Assembly (NCBI GenBank): GCA_026545765.1 | Contig: JAIFAC010000114.1 | Span: forward strand, 1-64,000 | Origin: Plantago major | Taxonomy: Eukaryota > Streptophyta > Magnoliopsida > Lamiales > Plantaginaceae | Direction of reading: 5' to 3' | DNA: 64,000 nucleotides | Part shown: one piece after another, positions 22,511 through 33,058 of the stretch | Position numbering within the stretch: position 1 is the first letter of the stretch | Layout of the letters: each line of letters opens with the position of its first letter | Position numbers and translations under genes: made by a program | The notes under the pieces: generated by a model | What the model saw: the letters and a program-made list of their open reading frames with translations, nothing else | Database searches by the model: none | What the model was told of the DNA's origin: nothing

Positions 22511-23768
22511 CGATGAGTCGGTTTTATACCGTCTCATTCGGTCTTTTTTACCGTCTTTTTGTCATCCTTGAGTATAGTTTTATTTAGTTTTCCTAGAGTA
22601 TTTTTACTTGTTTTGTTCTTTTTGCGTTTTGTAGATATTTGGCTAAACCGCACTAATGGAAGGAAAAATGGTGTATTTTATATGCATCTATAAGTTGTGG
22701 AGTTCCAATGCCTCGTATGGATGCTAGACGTGGAGCGGGAAGGCCAAAATATCGAGAATTGGAGTCAGAAATGCATTGAAGGGCAAAATAGTAATTCAGA
22801 GAAATCGGCGATGCTAAGATCAAATCAAGCGACGCCAAGAATCTCTTCGTTGACAGAAGAAACCGCGACGCTGCTATCAAACTTACAGACGCCAAGAATC
22901 TTTTCGTTTGACAGAAGAAACTAGGGACGCCAGTTTGGGAACTGGCGACACCAGGTTTAATCAACTGGCGACGCCAGTTGTTTCTTTTCCGTCCTCCAGC
23001 GATTTTGTTTCCTAATCCGCTTGCATCACGCTTTTATTCCTTGTATGATAAAACATCGAGATATCATCTTTTCATATCAACTCTATTGTGAAGAACAATA
23101 CCTTGCTCTAGAGCTAGACCTAGTTTTCAAGGCAATTACCCGTTTTCGAGGTAATTGAACCGCTTTTCCTTGTAATTCAAGATCGACGCTGATCGGGAGA
23201 TTATCTACATAGCCTTTTGCATCGATTGGTTTCGCTTCTTCAATTTCTACATAGGGTTTGTGAAATTTACACTGCTTTTGTTTGTTGAATTCTTACGAAT
23301 TGTTTGTAGTTCAATGCCTTAGCAATAGTTTCTTAACACCCAGAATCCACAAGAGGGAATCGCACTCTCTAGGTTACTTACGATTTAAGCCCAACACATT
23401 CGACTACAAACGCTGGCTAGTAGAATTGACAACTCTACTACATTGATAAAACATTTTCAGTTACAAAAGTCGTATACTCCATTGCAAACCTATACTAGCT
23501 AGCTCTTGATGAAACCACCACCCCATGTCTCGTTTGATTGATTACAAAACCCATGTTTGTTGTTTACTCTTTGTGTGATTTGCGAAAGAAAGAATGGGAA
23601 GTTATAAGGCGCAATTCTAAGACAAACAAGTTCTTTAAAACACGACAAGTTTAGTTAATTCCTTCGAGAACGACACTCGGGCAACTTATCAACTCACTAC
23701 GTGCTTTTTCTTGTGATCCTTGATATTGCTCTTGGCTAAACAAATTAAGGACTTGATTTGACGCATCA
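22511..23768 (+). repeat. 3' LTR of element C, hybrid of two subfamilies
   Basis: 22511-23265 matches the first 750 bp of the C 5' LTR. 23270-23768 instead matches the end of the B LTR (7450-7893), including GAATTTACACT, the TTGATGAAACCACCACCC zone and the CACTCGGGCAACTTA-like end. It ends GACGCATCA. The junction lies at 'gggtttgtgaaatttacac'. Confidence 0.75.
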
Positions 23769-24255
23769 ATGACGAGTGTCGGCCCTGCATTTCTCCTCCT
23801 CCGATTCTCCTTGATTGGTTGCTGCCCTTAATGGCTAAAGACGGCTGCAGTTCTTACTTCATGCTTGCTGGCGGCTAGGGATTCTGCTGATTTAGGATTT
23901 CGCTTCCCCGAGGACTGGTTCTCTCTCAAGAGTGTTGCATTGTATGTAGTGTCTTGATTAATTATGAGACACAAAGGGTCTTATTTATACTGTAAATTTC
24001 ATCCTCCAGCTGCCCATGATGATTAAGGAAGGTTAGTAAAACGGGATCTAGGCTGACGGACCCAGAAAAGGCCCCATTAAGGAAGTTTGATTTCTGAAGA
24101 TTCAAATCTGTTTTTTTCATTCTTTAATTTCGGGCTTCGTAACTTCATTTCCTCGAAAAGTGGTATTCTACAATGTTGTGGCATTTCCAATTATCTTCGT
24201 GATCAGGTCACATGCCATGTTATGACAAATTAAACTTCGTAATAACGGACAAATC
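23769..24255. other. Unassigned, LTR-like stretch
   Basis: No coding sequence recognised. A TATAAATAAG box on the minus strand (about 23974-23983) followed by a leader-like stretch suggests a fragment of an LTR in minus orientation, but no partner copy is visible in the window. Confidence 0.3.
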
Positions 24256-25650
24256 AATGTATTTCATTACTTTTCCCAATTTTGCACATATATGATGTTT
24301 TGGCAAAGGAAATCGTCCAATTCTTCAAAAATGCGATCGTGACCTACACAATACACAAGAAGTTGTTAATTGGCAAAAATATGATACAAATATTAAATCT
24401 CTACAAAAACGAGGGTCTAAAAGCATGCAAAATCGACATTTCATTGTCACATCAACGCAAAAAGTGCATTTTCGAAAAAATGTACACCTACCAAAAAATT
24501 GAGACTAGAATAAGTGTCAACTATGACTTGCAAAAAGAAAAAATGATGCCAAAACCGAGAACAGCTTTGTTGTGCATTTCTCTACTTTTAGATATTGCAA
24601 AAGTCCCTTTTGATCCTTCAAATGAGCATATTAGCGTAAGATATTTGTGGCATGTTTGTGACGAAAGATTCCTTCCTATTTTATGTTTTGAGTGTTTACC
24701 TTATGATGGATACTTCCAGGCTAGTGAGAGTTGCTTATTTTCATTTGTGAGGAACTACAGGTTTAGGTTTAAATCTTCTTTACTTGAGAGATTTTTACTT
24801 GCATTTCTTCCAAAGTTAGTATGATTTCAAAATATTTGCATCTTTTGAGTTTAATACTTACAATGGTAGATTCGGTAGCTTGGAAGAAAAACTCTTGTTT
24901 GTGTTTTTGTGGTTCGAGTTTAGGTTGTCTTAGTTTTGTTTGCTCGACGAGCAAAGGTTCATTTTGGGGGGTTTGATGAAACCGTAATTTAGATGTTCAT
25001 CATGTTCTTTTAATCGTACTTTTGTTAGTCTTCGTCGTTAATTTGTAGTGTTTTTGTTCGTTTTTGTGTCTAGTTGTGTTTTGAAGGTTTTAGGTATGAA
25101 CCGGAGGAGAAATGTCGCATTTTACAAAGACATGTTCGAGTTCGAAGGCTAAAAAATCCAAGAAGAAAGCCCTGAGGTCGATTCCCGAAGAACCGAAGTT
25201 TTAAACAAGGTCAGGTCACGACAAGCTTTTTGCTGTGTCGCAACACGCAATCACGAAGGCAACTCTTCTGAAGATTTTTACCCGTGTCGCGAGTCGCGAC
25301 ACGGTTTAGCGAGGCAAAATATTCATCTGAAGGACAAGCGTGTTGAGACACGCTTTTTGTTGTGTCGCGACACGGCTTGTCAAGCCTAGTTTGGATGAGC
25401 TCTGAAATTCCTTGTATTTATATATATATTTTCTCCCATCTTTTCATTATTACTTTCGATTGAGACAATTGTAAAAGCTCTTAGAACCCTAGTTTTGATC
25501 TTGGGAGATTTGAGCTTAGTCATTCATTTTGTAATCACATATGATTCGTTGATTTACGTTCGAAGGTTAGAGATTCAATTATTTATTCATATTACTCTCA
25601 CAATTCGCTTTCTTGTGATCGTGTATGCTTGATATTTTTATCTTCATCAA
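24256..25650 (+). mobile_element. Element D: 3' end and partial LTR of an Athila-like element
   Basis: 24256-24973 is collinear with the 3' regions of B and C (AAAAAGTGCATTTTCG block at 24455, hairpin TTGCTCGACGAGCAA at 24940-24954, polypurine TTTTGGGGGG at 24962). The LTR starts TGATGAAACC at 24974 and contains palindromes on GTGTCGCGACAC (25283-25304, 25362-25373) and a TATTTATATATATA box (25415). The LTR fades into element E near 25650 without its CA end. A 180-codon open frame at 24282 lies in this non-coding block and is not a gene. Confidence 0.65.
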
Positions 25651-27250
25651 TCTTATGTCTATCATCGCAACAAATATGAATATGTATGTTAATTGCATGA
25701 TCATGAGCTTACATTCAGCTTTGCTAGTAATAGCTTGTAATGATACTCTCTTGTTTCTCACAGTGATGTAAACTATCATCTTGACACAAGTTACACTGTG
25801 TTATGGAGCTTGAGAAAATCACCACCAAGTACTAATTGGTATCCACCTAGCTTGAGCAATCTCACTGGATAAGTGAATTATATGTACCCTGCAAGGTCCA
25901 AGTAAAGTTAGGACAAGCATGTGTACTAATGAGAGTTTCTCCACTTGCAATACTAATCACCATAGTAGCTGCTCTAATATTACATCCTATTTTGTATGCA
26001 GCTTCTTCATCTACAAAAGAGTTAGTACTACCATAATCAATAAGAATATAGAGTGGATGTTTTTCATGTTCTCCCTAAAATTTGAAAGTGTTATAGTTCA
26101 CACTCCCAAACATCGCATTCATAGAGATTTCAGAGTTGAGTGGTTCTTCCCCAGTTATTTCTTTTTCTTGCACAGAACTCATATAAGTTGCTCTTCTTCT
26201 TCTGTCTTGACTATGTATAAAGTAGTGGTAGCACATTTACGGCCCTTAAACCATTTCTCATCATTGTTAAAACACAAGCCCGATTCTCCTTCGCTTATAT
26301 CTTCTTTAGTGAGAAGTTTGCATTGTACCTGAGAGTGACCAACAAAAGATTTAGTCTTAACATTAGGAGCAGGTAATATGGTTTTGGCCTGACTTGTGAA
26401 AGTCTTGCTTGGAGCTTTCAACTTCTTATACCAACTGTAAAAAATAGAATCTTGCTCAAATGCATATTGTACGGTTTGCTTTAAAGTAACAGGATGTTGA
26501 GCTAGAGTAGAAAATCTTAGCTCCTCCTTTAAGCCCTTCACACAGACTACAATATAGAAAGCCTCACTGTGTTTGTTACCAAAAAGATTCATAAGAACCC
26601 TGCTTCTTTCATACTTCTTTACATACTCATGTAAAGTCCCATGTTGCCATAAGTTGGTAATATCAACAACCACAGACTCTTCTTTGATGTCCCCAAACCT
26701 TTCACAAACATTTTCAACAAAGAACAGCCATGACAAGCTTCTGTGTTCAATAGTAAAAGTTTCAAGCCAGTTTTTAGCCTCATCATCAAAATTTACAGCT
26801 GCTAAGTAGGCTTTTTGTTCATCTGGTATATCTGGAACCATCCTAAAATAAGTCTCACAGCTTAAGAGCTATGAGTGAGGATTGGATCCATCAAACCTGG
26901 GAAAATCAATTTTTGGTACATAACTGTGTGAGTTATGATTTCTGTTAGAGATCACAACATTAGATTGTTGTTCTCCAGTATCTTCATGTACCCTTGTTCC
27001 AATACCAGTAGCAGGTACATGTCTACCCTGCCCTAATACGGATTTAGGAGTGAGCCTTCCACTCATTTGTTCATACCTCTGATCAAGCTTGTTTTGAAAT
27101 AACTGCAGAGTTACTTTCAAATCACTTGACTCGGTAGTCTGGTTCTGAGTAACTACTTGATCTTGGATACTCTAAAGTAACCCGCTATCACTAGCTTGTT
27201 TCCCCGTGAGTTCATCCAATCGATCTTGAATAGCTCTCAGAGCCTGAGCT
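25640..27250 (-). pseudogene. Element E gag and aspartic protease
   Basis: Gag has PKIDFPRFDGSNPHS (26870-26915) leading into the capsid-like part DEQKAYLAAVNFDDEAKNWL and TLHEYVKKYERSRVLMNLFG (26620-26830), typical of Ty3/gypsy gag. The knuckle appears as GLCFNNDEKWFKGRKC (26225-26275), in which the second Cys and the His of the usual CxxC..GH..C pattern are changed. Protease follows at about 25860-26080, with ILIDYGSTNSFVDEEAA: this is the LIDSGSTHNF active site of chromoviruses with Ser/Thr replaced by Tyr. YQLVLGGDFLK lies at 25800-25830. A stop separates gag from protease. Non-functional. Confidence 0.75.
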
Positions 27251-27327
27251 ACTTAAGTGAGGTGGTTGATTTGTTAAGTGGTCATAGTGGATAAATAGGC
27301 GTCGTATTCAGAGGATTCTATGTGCAA

Positions 27328-27347
27328 CCTTGCTGTTGATGCCACTT
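27328..27347 (-). promoter_or_regulatory. Primer-binding site of element E (tRNA-Met type, degenerate)
   Basis: On the minus strand, AAGTGGCATCAACAGCAAGG lies just after the LTR end TGTAACA. It corresponds to the usual TGGTATCAGAGC initiator-Met site with a few changes. Confidence 0.6.
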
Positions 27348-28280
27348 TGTTACATGCCTTTCCTATGTTGGAACGTAATAAGAGTTTACTGGAGAAGACA
27401 TGGGAGAAACATAGACGAAATAGGAGACAAATCAGATGATAGAGAGAAGCTTTTGCTAAAACTAGAACAATTTCATTACTTGGTGAATAAAATGAAACTA
27501 CAATAAAAGAAATAGACAAATAACGGCTATAATTCTAATGGCTAGAAAGTGAGAAAAACCATAAGTTATGACAGAGATGATTTGATCAACTGATACAAAT
27601 TTTGCTCTGATGATTTGAGCTAAAATGGTGAAAAAACGTCTTCGCCATGGGTGAAAGAAAGAATCAAACCACAAACACTCTTCATGGCACTCATCGCCAG
27701 ATTGAAGAAGGACGAAGGTACTATCCTGAGATTTCAGCAGCCGTTGGATGACTATCTTGCTGGACGGCCCAGATCCATCCGTGTACGATTTAACCTGGAG
27801 GGTTGGATTCGCTTTCATCTGACGGCTGAGATTGAGTGTCCAAACTCCAAAGTGATGTCGTTTGATTTAATGTCTTACTGGTCTTTAAGTAGAAATGCGC
27901 TTTCATTAGGGCATACGTTTTTATCAACTGATCCCGCCTTTTCAACTTGAGCATCAATTTTCAGAGTTTCTTGATTAGCTCTAATGGAGGAAATAACACT
28001 TCATTAGCGTCAAGATTCTTGAATCTTAGTTCGTTCCTCTTTTGTACGATTTTTGTCAACAAAAACATCGTTCTTTTAATGATAAAGTCCATTGGCATAA
28101 GTCGGCATCTCATCTTGTGGATTATCATCATTTAAAGTCTCAGCTTGAATATACGGATTTATAAAACTGAATTTGCGAACATCTGCAATGATTTTAGGCT
28201 TTTTAGAGATTTAATATAATTAGTTCATATCTATACTACTGTGCATATTTAATGAAATCAAGGCTAATTAAGGAAACATG
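27348..28280 (-). repeat. LTR of element E and adjoining AT-rich sequence
   Basis: The LTR end is fixed by TGTAACA at 27348 next to the primer site. The start is not clear: candidates with TG lie between about 27940 and 28080. Open frames here have no recognisable product. The stretch ends at the CCATT target site of element F. Confidence 0.5.
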
Positions 28281-28285
28281 CCATT
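28281..28285. other. Left target-site duplication of element F (CCATT)
   Basis: CCATT directly precedes the LTR start TGATGTAGGG and is repeated exactly at 57682-57686 after the other LTR. Confidence 0.9.
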
Positions 28286-29108
28286 TGATGTAGGGTAAAT
28301 CCGGATAAGTCAAAACCCTAGGTCAAGTGCGTGGAGTGGAGGGGCTAAGAGTCACATCGTGCAGTTCAAATCGTTTAAGTTCGAGGGTCCGCTCATAGTC
28401 GTTAGGTCCGCCAAAGTGTGGGTCCGGAGAGGGGAGCTTTCAGGTTCTTTTTCTGTTCTGGATCTGGGGTCCGTCGTCAGTTAGATCTGCCAATGTGTGA
28501 ATCCGGAGAGGGGAGTTTCCAGGTTGTTTTCTCGGAAAGGGTCCGCCTTAAAGTGGCCGGCAAAGATTGACTCGAGCGTCTCCTGAGAACAAAGGAAGGG
28601 GTTAGACCCTTTTGGGCCTGCCTGCCTTGGGCATTCCAGACTAAGACTCAACTTGGGTAACGGGCTTATTGAGTTATCTCGGACCCGAAACATAGAGAGT
28701 AGATTTTGTAGTAGTAGTCACAGCATCTTAATGAGTAGTAAATGCGGCTATTTATAGGAAGTCGGGGACAAGCCGTCGACTTCCGGAATCTTGTCGACTT
28801 GGCAATAGCGTGGCACGTGGTCTCGAGGTAGGTGGCGACGATTACACGCTAGTTAGTGCGATTTCCCCGTAGACGGGCCCTCTTTAGTCGGCTATGTCCA
28901 TCGTGACTTTTGTGTCGGACTTTTAGGTCTTCCTTATGATTTATGGTAAAGTTCTCAGATCGGGCGCCTTCCGGGTGTCGGGCCTTATGACAAGAAGGTT
29001 CTCTCAGAAGCGCCTTCCGGTGCCGGACTCTTTTCCGTGGTGGCTAAGAGCGCTTCGAGATTGGGAACGCTAGAAAATCTAATTGGACGGACTTATATGT
29101 CCATATCA
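28286..29108 (-). repeat. 3' LTR of element F
   Basis: Reads TGATGTAGGG to CCATATCA on the plus strand; it is shorter than its partner through many small deletions. Holds the LTR promoter box TATAAATAG on the minus strand (28748-28756). It also contains two copies of an internal unit around TCCGGAGAGGGGAG (28421 and 28500). Confidence 0.9.
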
Positions 29109-29125
29109 TAAGTCCCCAGCCTATG
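29109..29125 (-). promoter_or_regulatory. Polypurine tract of element F
   Basis: On the minus strand GGCTGGGGACTTA lies directly against the LTR start TGATATGG, the position where plus-strand DNA synthesis is primed. Confidence 0.6.
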
Positions 29126-30811
29126 TATCTTAGTAAAAGATAGTTGTGAAATTTTTCAATTAGTCAATCGAGAAAAATTTCCGCTGTCTGCCCCGGCTTG
29201 CAAGATTTGACCTAAATCGAAGGCCCAAGGACGGCCCAAGCCCAGGCCTACTAAGTTGGTGTCACCAGGCTGATGTGGCGAGATTTGATCGACCTTTTTC
29301 TTATAAATACCCTCACCAAATCGCTTCAACCGCTTTTTGCTTCTTTCGTTCCTTCCTTTCGTCATAAAAGGTCCGTGATAATTTTTTAGCCAGTCGGTCC
29401 TTTTTTCCGTCTTCTGATGTAGAAGAACCGGGATTAGTGACCCATTGTTTGTTTTATCCTCTTGAGGCCTTTCGTGGCCGTGAGTCGGTGCTAGCGGACC
29501 TTCTTTCCTCGAGCGGGCCGGAGGATAGGCAATCAATGTGTCAAATAGCTTTCTTGAGAGTTTGGTTCACATCCGCTTAATTATTCGAGGGCTATGCCCG
29601 TTTGTTCGCCTCTTCCACCATTTACCATTTTCTATTTTTACCCGTTACTTTGAAAATGGTGGTGGTGGAAGAGTTAGACTTGTCGTAGATTGCCCGCCTA
29701 GTTTTGGAAGATACACAAGCATGCCAAAGGGAACTGCGAGTTTCAAATATGGACCGACAAAGGCGATTCATCGATCAAGCTTGGACCGCAAAGGCGATAT
29801 TGGGATCAAACAATGGTAGTATACCAAATCCTCCAAGTTCGAGCTTGGTAAGAATATAAAGGTGGGGACTTTAATCAGAAGTCGCATTTTCTCCCTTAAA
29901 ATTAAAGTTCCAGATGACCGATCGAATCGCGATCTCTACGCCTTAGGGCAAATTATTACCGCGTCCTTCATCTTCCGGACTGCTGGATGGTGGACGTGGC
30001 GTGATCGTAGGGATTCTTCGCTCCTATAAATAGGATAAGGTAAATCCTCCTTTCTTACTTTTTCATCCTTTTCTTTCTTCTGCCTTTTTTTCTGTGATGT
30101 CGGGTCTTTTCAGGATGTCGGAAGCTGCTCGGGAGGCTGCCCAGGAAGCTGCAAGACGGGTCAATCCACTTCCCTTGGAGAACATCTTTGGGGACACAGA
30201 TGATCCTGAGTACAATTGTCAGTTAAGACCGGATACATCAGGCTCATGGAAATATGCACCTCCAATTTACTCGTGAACGATGGATGATCCCATCATTCTC
30301 GACCTGGTGTGTTCCTTTGTGCCCGGTGGTCATTAGGAGACCGTCAAGAGAGAAGAGAGCGGATCGTAATGCGGAAGCAAGCTCGCTTGCAAGTCATTGC
30401 TCGAATCTCAAGGCTCAACCTCGGATTTATCTAAAAGGAGAAGGTGGGTATGCCCGTGAAGCTTTTCAGACGGTCCTCGTCCTTGAAAAGTTGTACTTTC
30501 CATTCCTCAAATGTTCGATGATTTTCTAATGAAATTGAATCGACCTTAATCGTCAAGTTTGATTTTTTCAAGATTAATTGTCCGTCGTGATTGGTAAGAA
30601 CCTGTCATTAGAGATTGAAGATAGTCCGGTTGTAATAAAAAACGATCCGCGATCTCCTCGTCCTCGGGCGATTTAGGCTTAATTCGCCATCATTAGCTTT
30701 CATGGTTCTATGCAACGGTTGAATCAGAGGCCCATGGGCCCGGTTCGACCGCCTAGTAACTTCTATAAATACCTCCTTCTCCATTATTTTAGCACTTTTA
30801 CTTTTGTAATA
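29126..30811 (+). promoter_or_regulatory. Upstream region of the antisense gene of element F with repeated promoter-like modules
   Basis: Three plus-strand TATA boxes: 29302-29309 (TATAAATA), 30025-30032 (TATAAATA) and 30764-30771 (TATAAATA), each followed by a T/C-rich leader. After the second, an ATG at 30094 opens a short frame (MMSGLFRMSEAAREAAQEAA, stop at 30276) that I do not recognise. It may be the decayed start of a duplicated gene copy. The third box would serve the accessory gene once the solo LTR is subtracted (about 325 bases to its ATG). Transcription start sites are inferred. Confidence 0.5.
30094..30276 (+). CDS. Short unrecognised open frame behind a TATA box in element F
   Basis: 60 codons, with an Ala/Glu-rich helix-like start (SEAAREAAQEAARRV), then NIFGDTDDPEYN. 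It starts 69 bases after a TATAAATA box with a pyrimidine leader between. No family recognised; further open sequence with RADRNAEAS and YLKGEGGYAREAF continues in other frames to 30529, so it may be the N-terminal part of a longer broken gene. Its position and strand match the accessory gene downstream. Confidence 0.3.
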   Translation: MMSGLFRMSEAAREAAQEAARRVNPLPLENIFGDTDDPEYNCQLRPDTSGSWKYAPPIYS

Positions 30812-30816
30812 TTTAC

Positions 30817-32445
30817 CGCTGGTCCGTATAACGGCAAAGTAAAAACTAGGGGGTGAATAGTCTTTTAAAACTTTTGTCGATAAACAGCTTTCTTAGATAT
30901 CTGTGAAGATATCTGATACTTAATTTCAGAGAGCAGATGACTTTTTTGTGATAAGTGCACGTGCTCAGCAAGATAAGTGTAAATACTTTGCAAGATAAAT
31001 AAAGCAAGTATTAAACTGCAGAAAGTAAATAACACAAGTCTTTTTATAGTGGTATCCAAGGTGGCGAATCCTTCAACTAATCCACTTCGCCTTTCTCGCA
31101 CCTAGAATCCACTAAGATGATAATCGAGGTAACCTTACAAGTATCTTCTCTAGATTCCTAAATAACACAAGGTTCCCAACTAAGTGTTCCTCGAAGTTAT
31201 TCCCCGCTTTCATGTACCAAGTACTTCAGACTCATAAACCTTTTGAGCTATTCCTTAGTTTCCCAAACTAAGTACTTCATATGCTCAGTAACCTTGGAGT
31301 TATTCCTTATTTTCCCAAACTAAGTACTTCATGTACTCCACGCCAATTAAGGTGTTGGTTAAGGTAGTTTGTCAGGTGAGCTTCTTTAATAACTTGTTCA
31401 GTTATTCAGATAGCTCTGTGAATCAAGTATACTTAATACACTTTGCAATGTATGGTATCTTGTTCTTTACTGACCCAAGTCTATGATAAGTGTTCAAGAG
31501 AATGAATCTTTATATGAAATCTTAGTTCAACTCTTTCACAAATAACAATGCTTGTTAAGGATCAGGACACTTAGAACTTTTAGGCTACTTAGAATTAAGA
31601 GCTTTGGTCGCAACAGAAAGCTTGAAGGTAAGTAGTGTGCTTGAGAGAACTTGTGAGAGTATTCAATGTATGTTCAGTGTTCAAATGTATAAGTTCTGTG
31701 TGTATGTTCTCAAGCAGTCTAAGTGTTGATATTTATAGATGAATTTGAGTGTCGTTTGAATAGTATCCGTTAGGCTTAAAACAAATTCAAACTATTGATA
31801 TCTCGAGTATAATCAGAGTACGCTTGTCTTCTTCTTCGGTTACCGCTTTTGTTCGATATCTCCGTCTGCTGCATTTAATGCATTGTACTATACTTTGTCC
31901 CAGAGTGCCAATGTAATCTATGCATTGTTTCGTAGATCTTTACTATCGTAGTTCTCAAGCTTTGCACGCCCTTTCGTAAATTATCACAACTTCGTATACC
32001 ACTTGTTGAAACAACTTGTTATAATATATTTCTTTTCGTAAACATAATTTACGCCCAAGGTATCTCGAGTGTAGATATCTGTAAGCACTTTCCTCATCTC
32101 GTAAACCTTGATTCTCGTATATCTTTTGCAACACTTGTGTTTCAAACACTTGTTTCTTCAAGATATCCGACATAGGTATCTCAAAAACCTTTGTCTTCAA
32201 CAATCTTGTGCGCCTTCAAATCTTCAACCATTGAACTTTTCTCATTGATGCCTTCTTCTTGGTCTTCTTCAGAAAATAAAAATTACATTCAGAGAACTAA
32301 CATCCTATACAAGATTTGGTAGACTATCATACTTAGTGAATTTCCTCTTTTACAATGTTCAAGTGAACCAAGAGTACTAACCACCTTTCTGAGCTAAGAT
32401 AAGTCATTAGGTTGCTGATCAAAATCTAAACAGATATTCCTAACA
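30817..32445 (-). mobile_element. Solo LTR of the copia family G in element F, TSD TTTAC
   Basis: 1629 bp, matching the LTRs of G over its full length. Minus orientation; on the plus strand it runs CGCTGGTCC...CCTAACA. Flanked by TTTAC at 30812-30816 and 32446-32450. No primer site or coding sequence inside, so it is the product of LTR-LTR recombination. It separates the third TATA box of F from its leader and gene. Confidence 0.88.
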
Positions 32446-32721
32446 TTTACCTAGAGAGAGAAAGAGACCGTCATCCAGTTTGCAAGCGAAACTCCTTTGT
32501 GCCCGTGATTCTTGCTTTAGCCCGAGATCCGTTGTCTTCTTTCCTCAACAAGTAAGTTTACTTTCTTACCTCGATACGCTTATTTCTTTTCGCCCTCAGA
32601 TATGTTGTCGTCCGTAGGCCTCAGAGAAAAGAGTAGAGGACCGAGGTGGGGCTTAGGTTTATTTAATTCGCTTTCTTATTCCCAGAGATTCCATCTCGGT
32701 CCTTTTCTTCCTTATTTCGCT

Positions 32722-33058
32722 ATGTCGAACCGTGCTAGTGATTTGGTTGATATCTTTGCAAATAAGGGTGAAGAAGTTTACAGCCGGCCCCCATAATTAA
32801 CCTGGACTCTGACCAAGGGTCTGAGGTGGAAGAGGGCCCGCCATCGCCTTCTGAGGTTGAATGGGTGGGAGTTATTCGAAAGCGCCCGGAGTCCCAAAAC
32901 TTGGTGGGATCTTCGGGGACAAGGATTGAGCTTGTCGATCCCGAGCCTCGCCCGACAACCGTCAATCCTCCGGAACCCATTCATTCGAGGAATCCATATC
33001 CTCTATTTTCGTCACGACTGGGTACAATTTTTGCGCCACCCCTTCCCCAGCCGGATCC
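32722..33058 (+). pseudogene. Antisense accessory gene of element F, N-terminal part (cut by element G)
   Basis: Starts MSNRASDLVDIFANKGEEVY at 32722. A one-base frameshift near 32793 puts the rest in another frame: an acidic, Pro/Ser-rich stretch (LDSDQGSEVEEGPPSPSEVE) and FAPPLPQPDP up to the GATCC target site. The reading frame resumes without a shift after element G at 46192, so G inserted into a coding region. The leader has acceptor-like TTATTCCCAG (32688). Disordered N-terminus, function unknown. Confidence 0.55.
33054..33058. other. Left target-site duplication of element G (GATCC)
   Basis: GATCC precedes the LTR start TGTTGGGCC and recurs at 46187-46191 right after CTAACA. Confidence 0.9.

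Larger units (their letters stand above)
16037..23768 (+). mobile_element. Element C: Athila-like, pol-less gypsy element, best preserved of the family
   Basis: Order: 5' LTR 16037-17550, primer site 17557, gag-protease 17687-19942, spacer with palindromes, ORF2 20393-21182, 3' region with three polypurine tracts, 3' LTR 22511-23768. The interior is about 5 kb. Complete Athila elements carry RT, RNase H and integrase after protease; here protease passes directly into the spacer. The first 750 bp of both LTRs match, but the last 500 bp of the 3' LTR belong to another subfamily. The 5-bp flanks (CTCAC and ATGAC) do not match, consistent with recombination after insertion. Confidence 0.8.
25580..28280 (-). 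mobile_element. Element E: chromovirus-like gypsy remnant (LTR, primer site, gag, protease only)
   Basis: Minus strand, from right to left: LTR (about 28250-27348), primer site, gag, zinc knuckle, protease. Everything after protease is missing and the left end runs into the LTR of D. Because no 3' LTR is seen, the loss is a deletion, not a complete non-autonomous element. Confidence 0.7.

Noticed and set aside
16037..23768. Matching target-site duplication for element C
   Set aside because: CTCAC and ATGAC agree at only three of five positions and the 3' LTR is hybrid, so no duplication is claimed.
24282..24824. 180-codon open frame in element D
   Set aside because: It overlies the non-coding 3' block conserved with A, B and C, which is not open in those copies, and has no recognisable motif.
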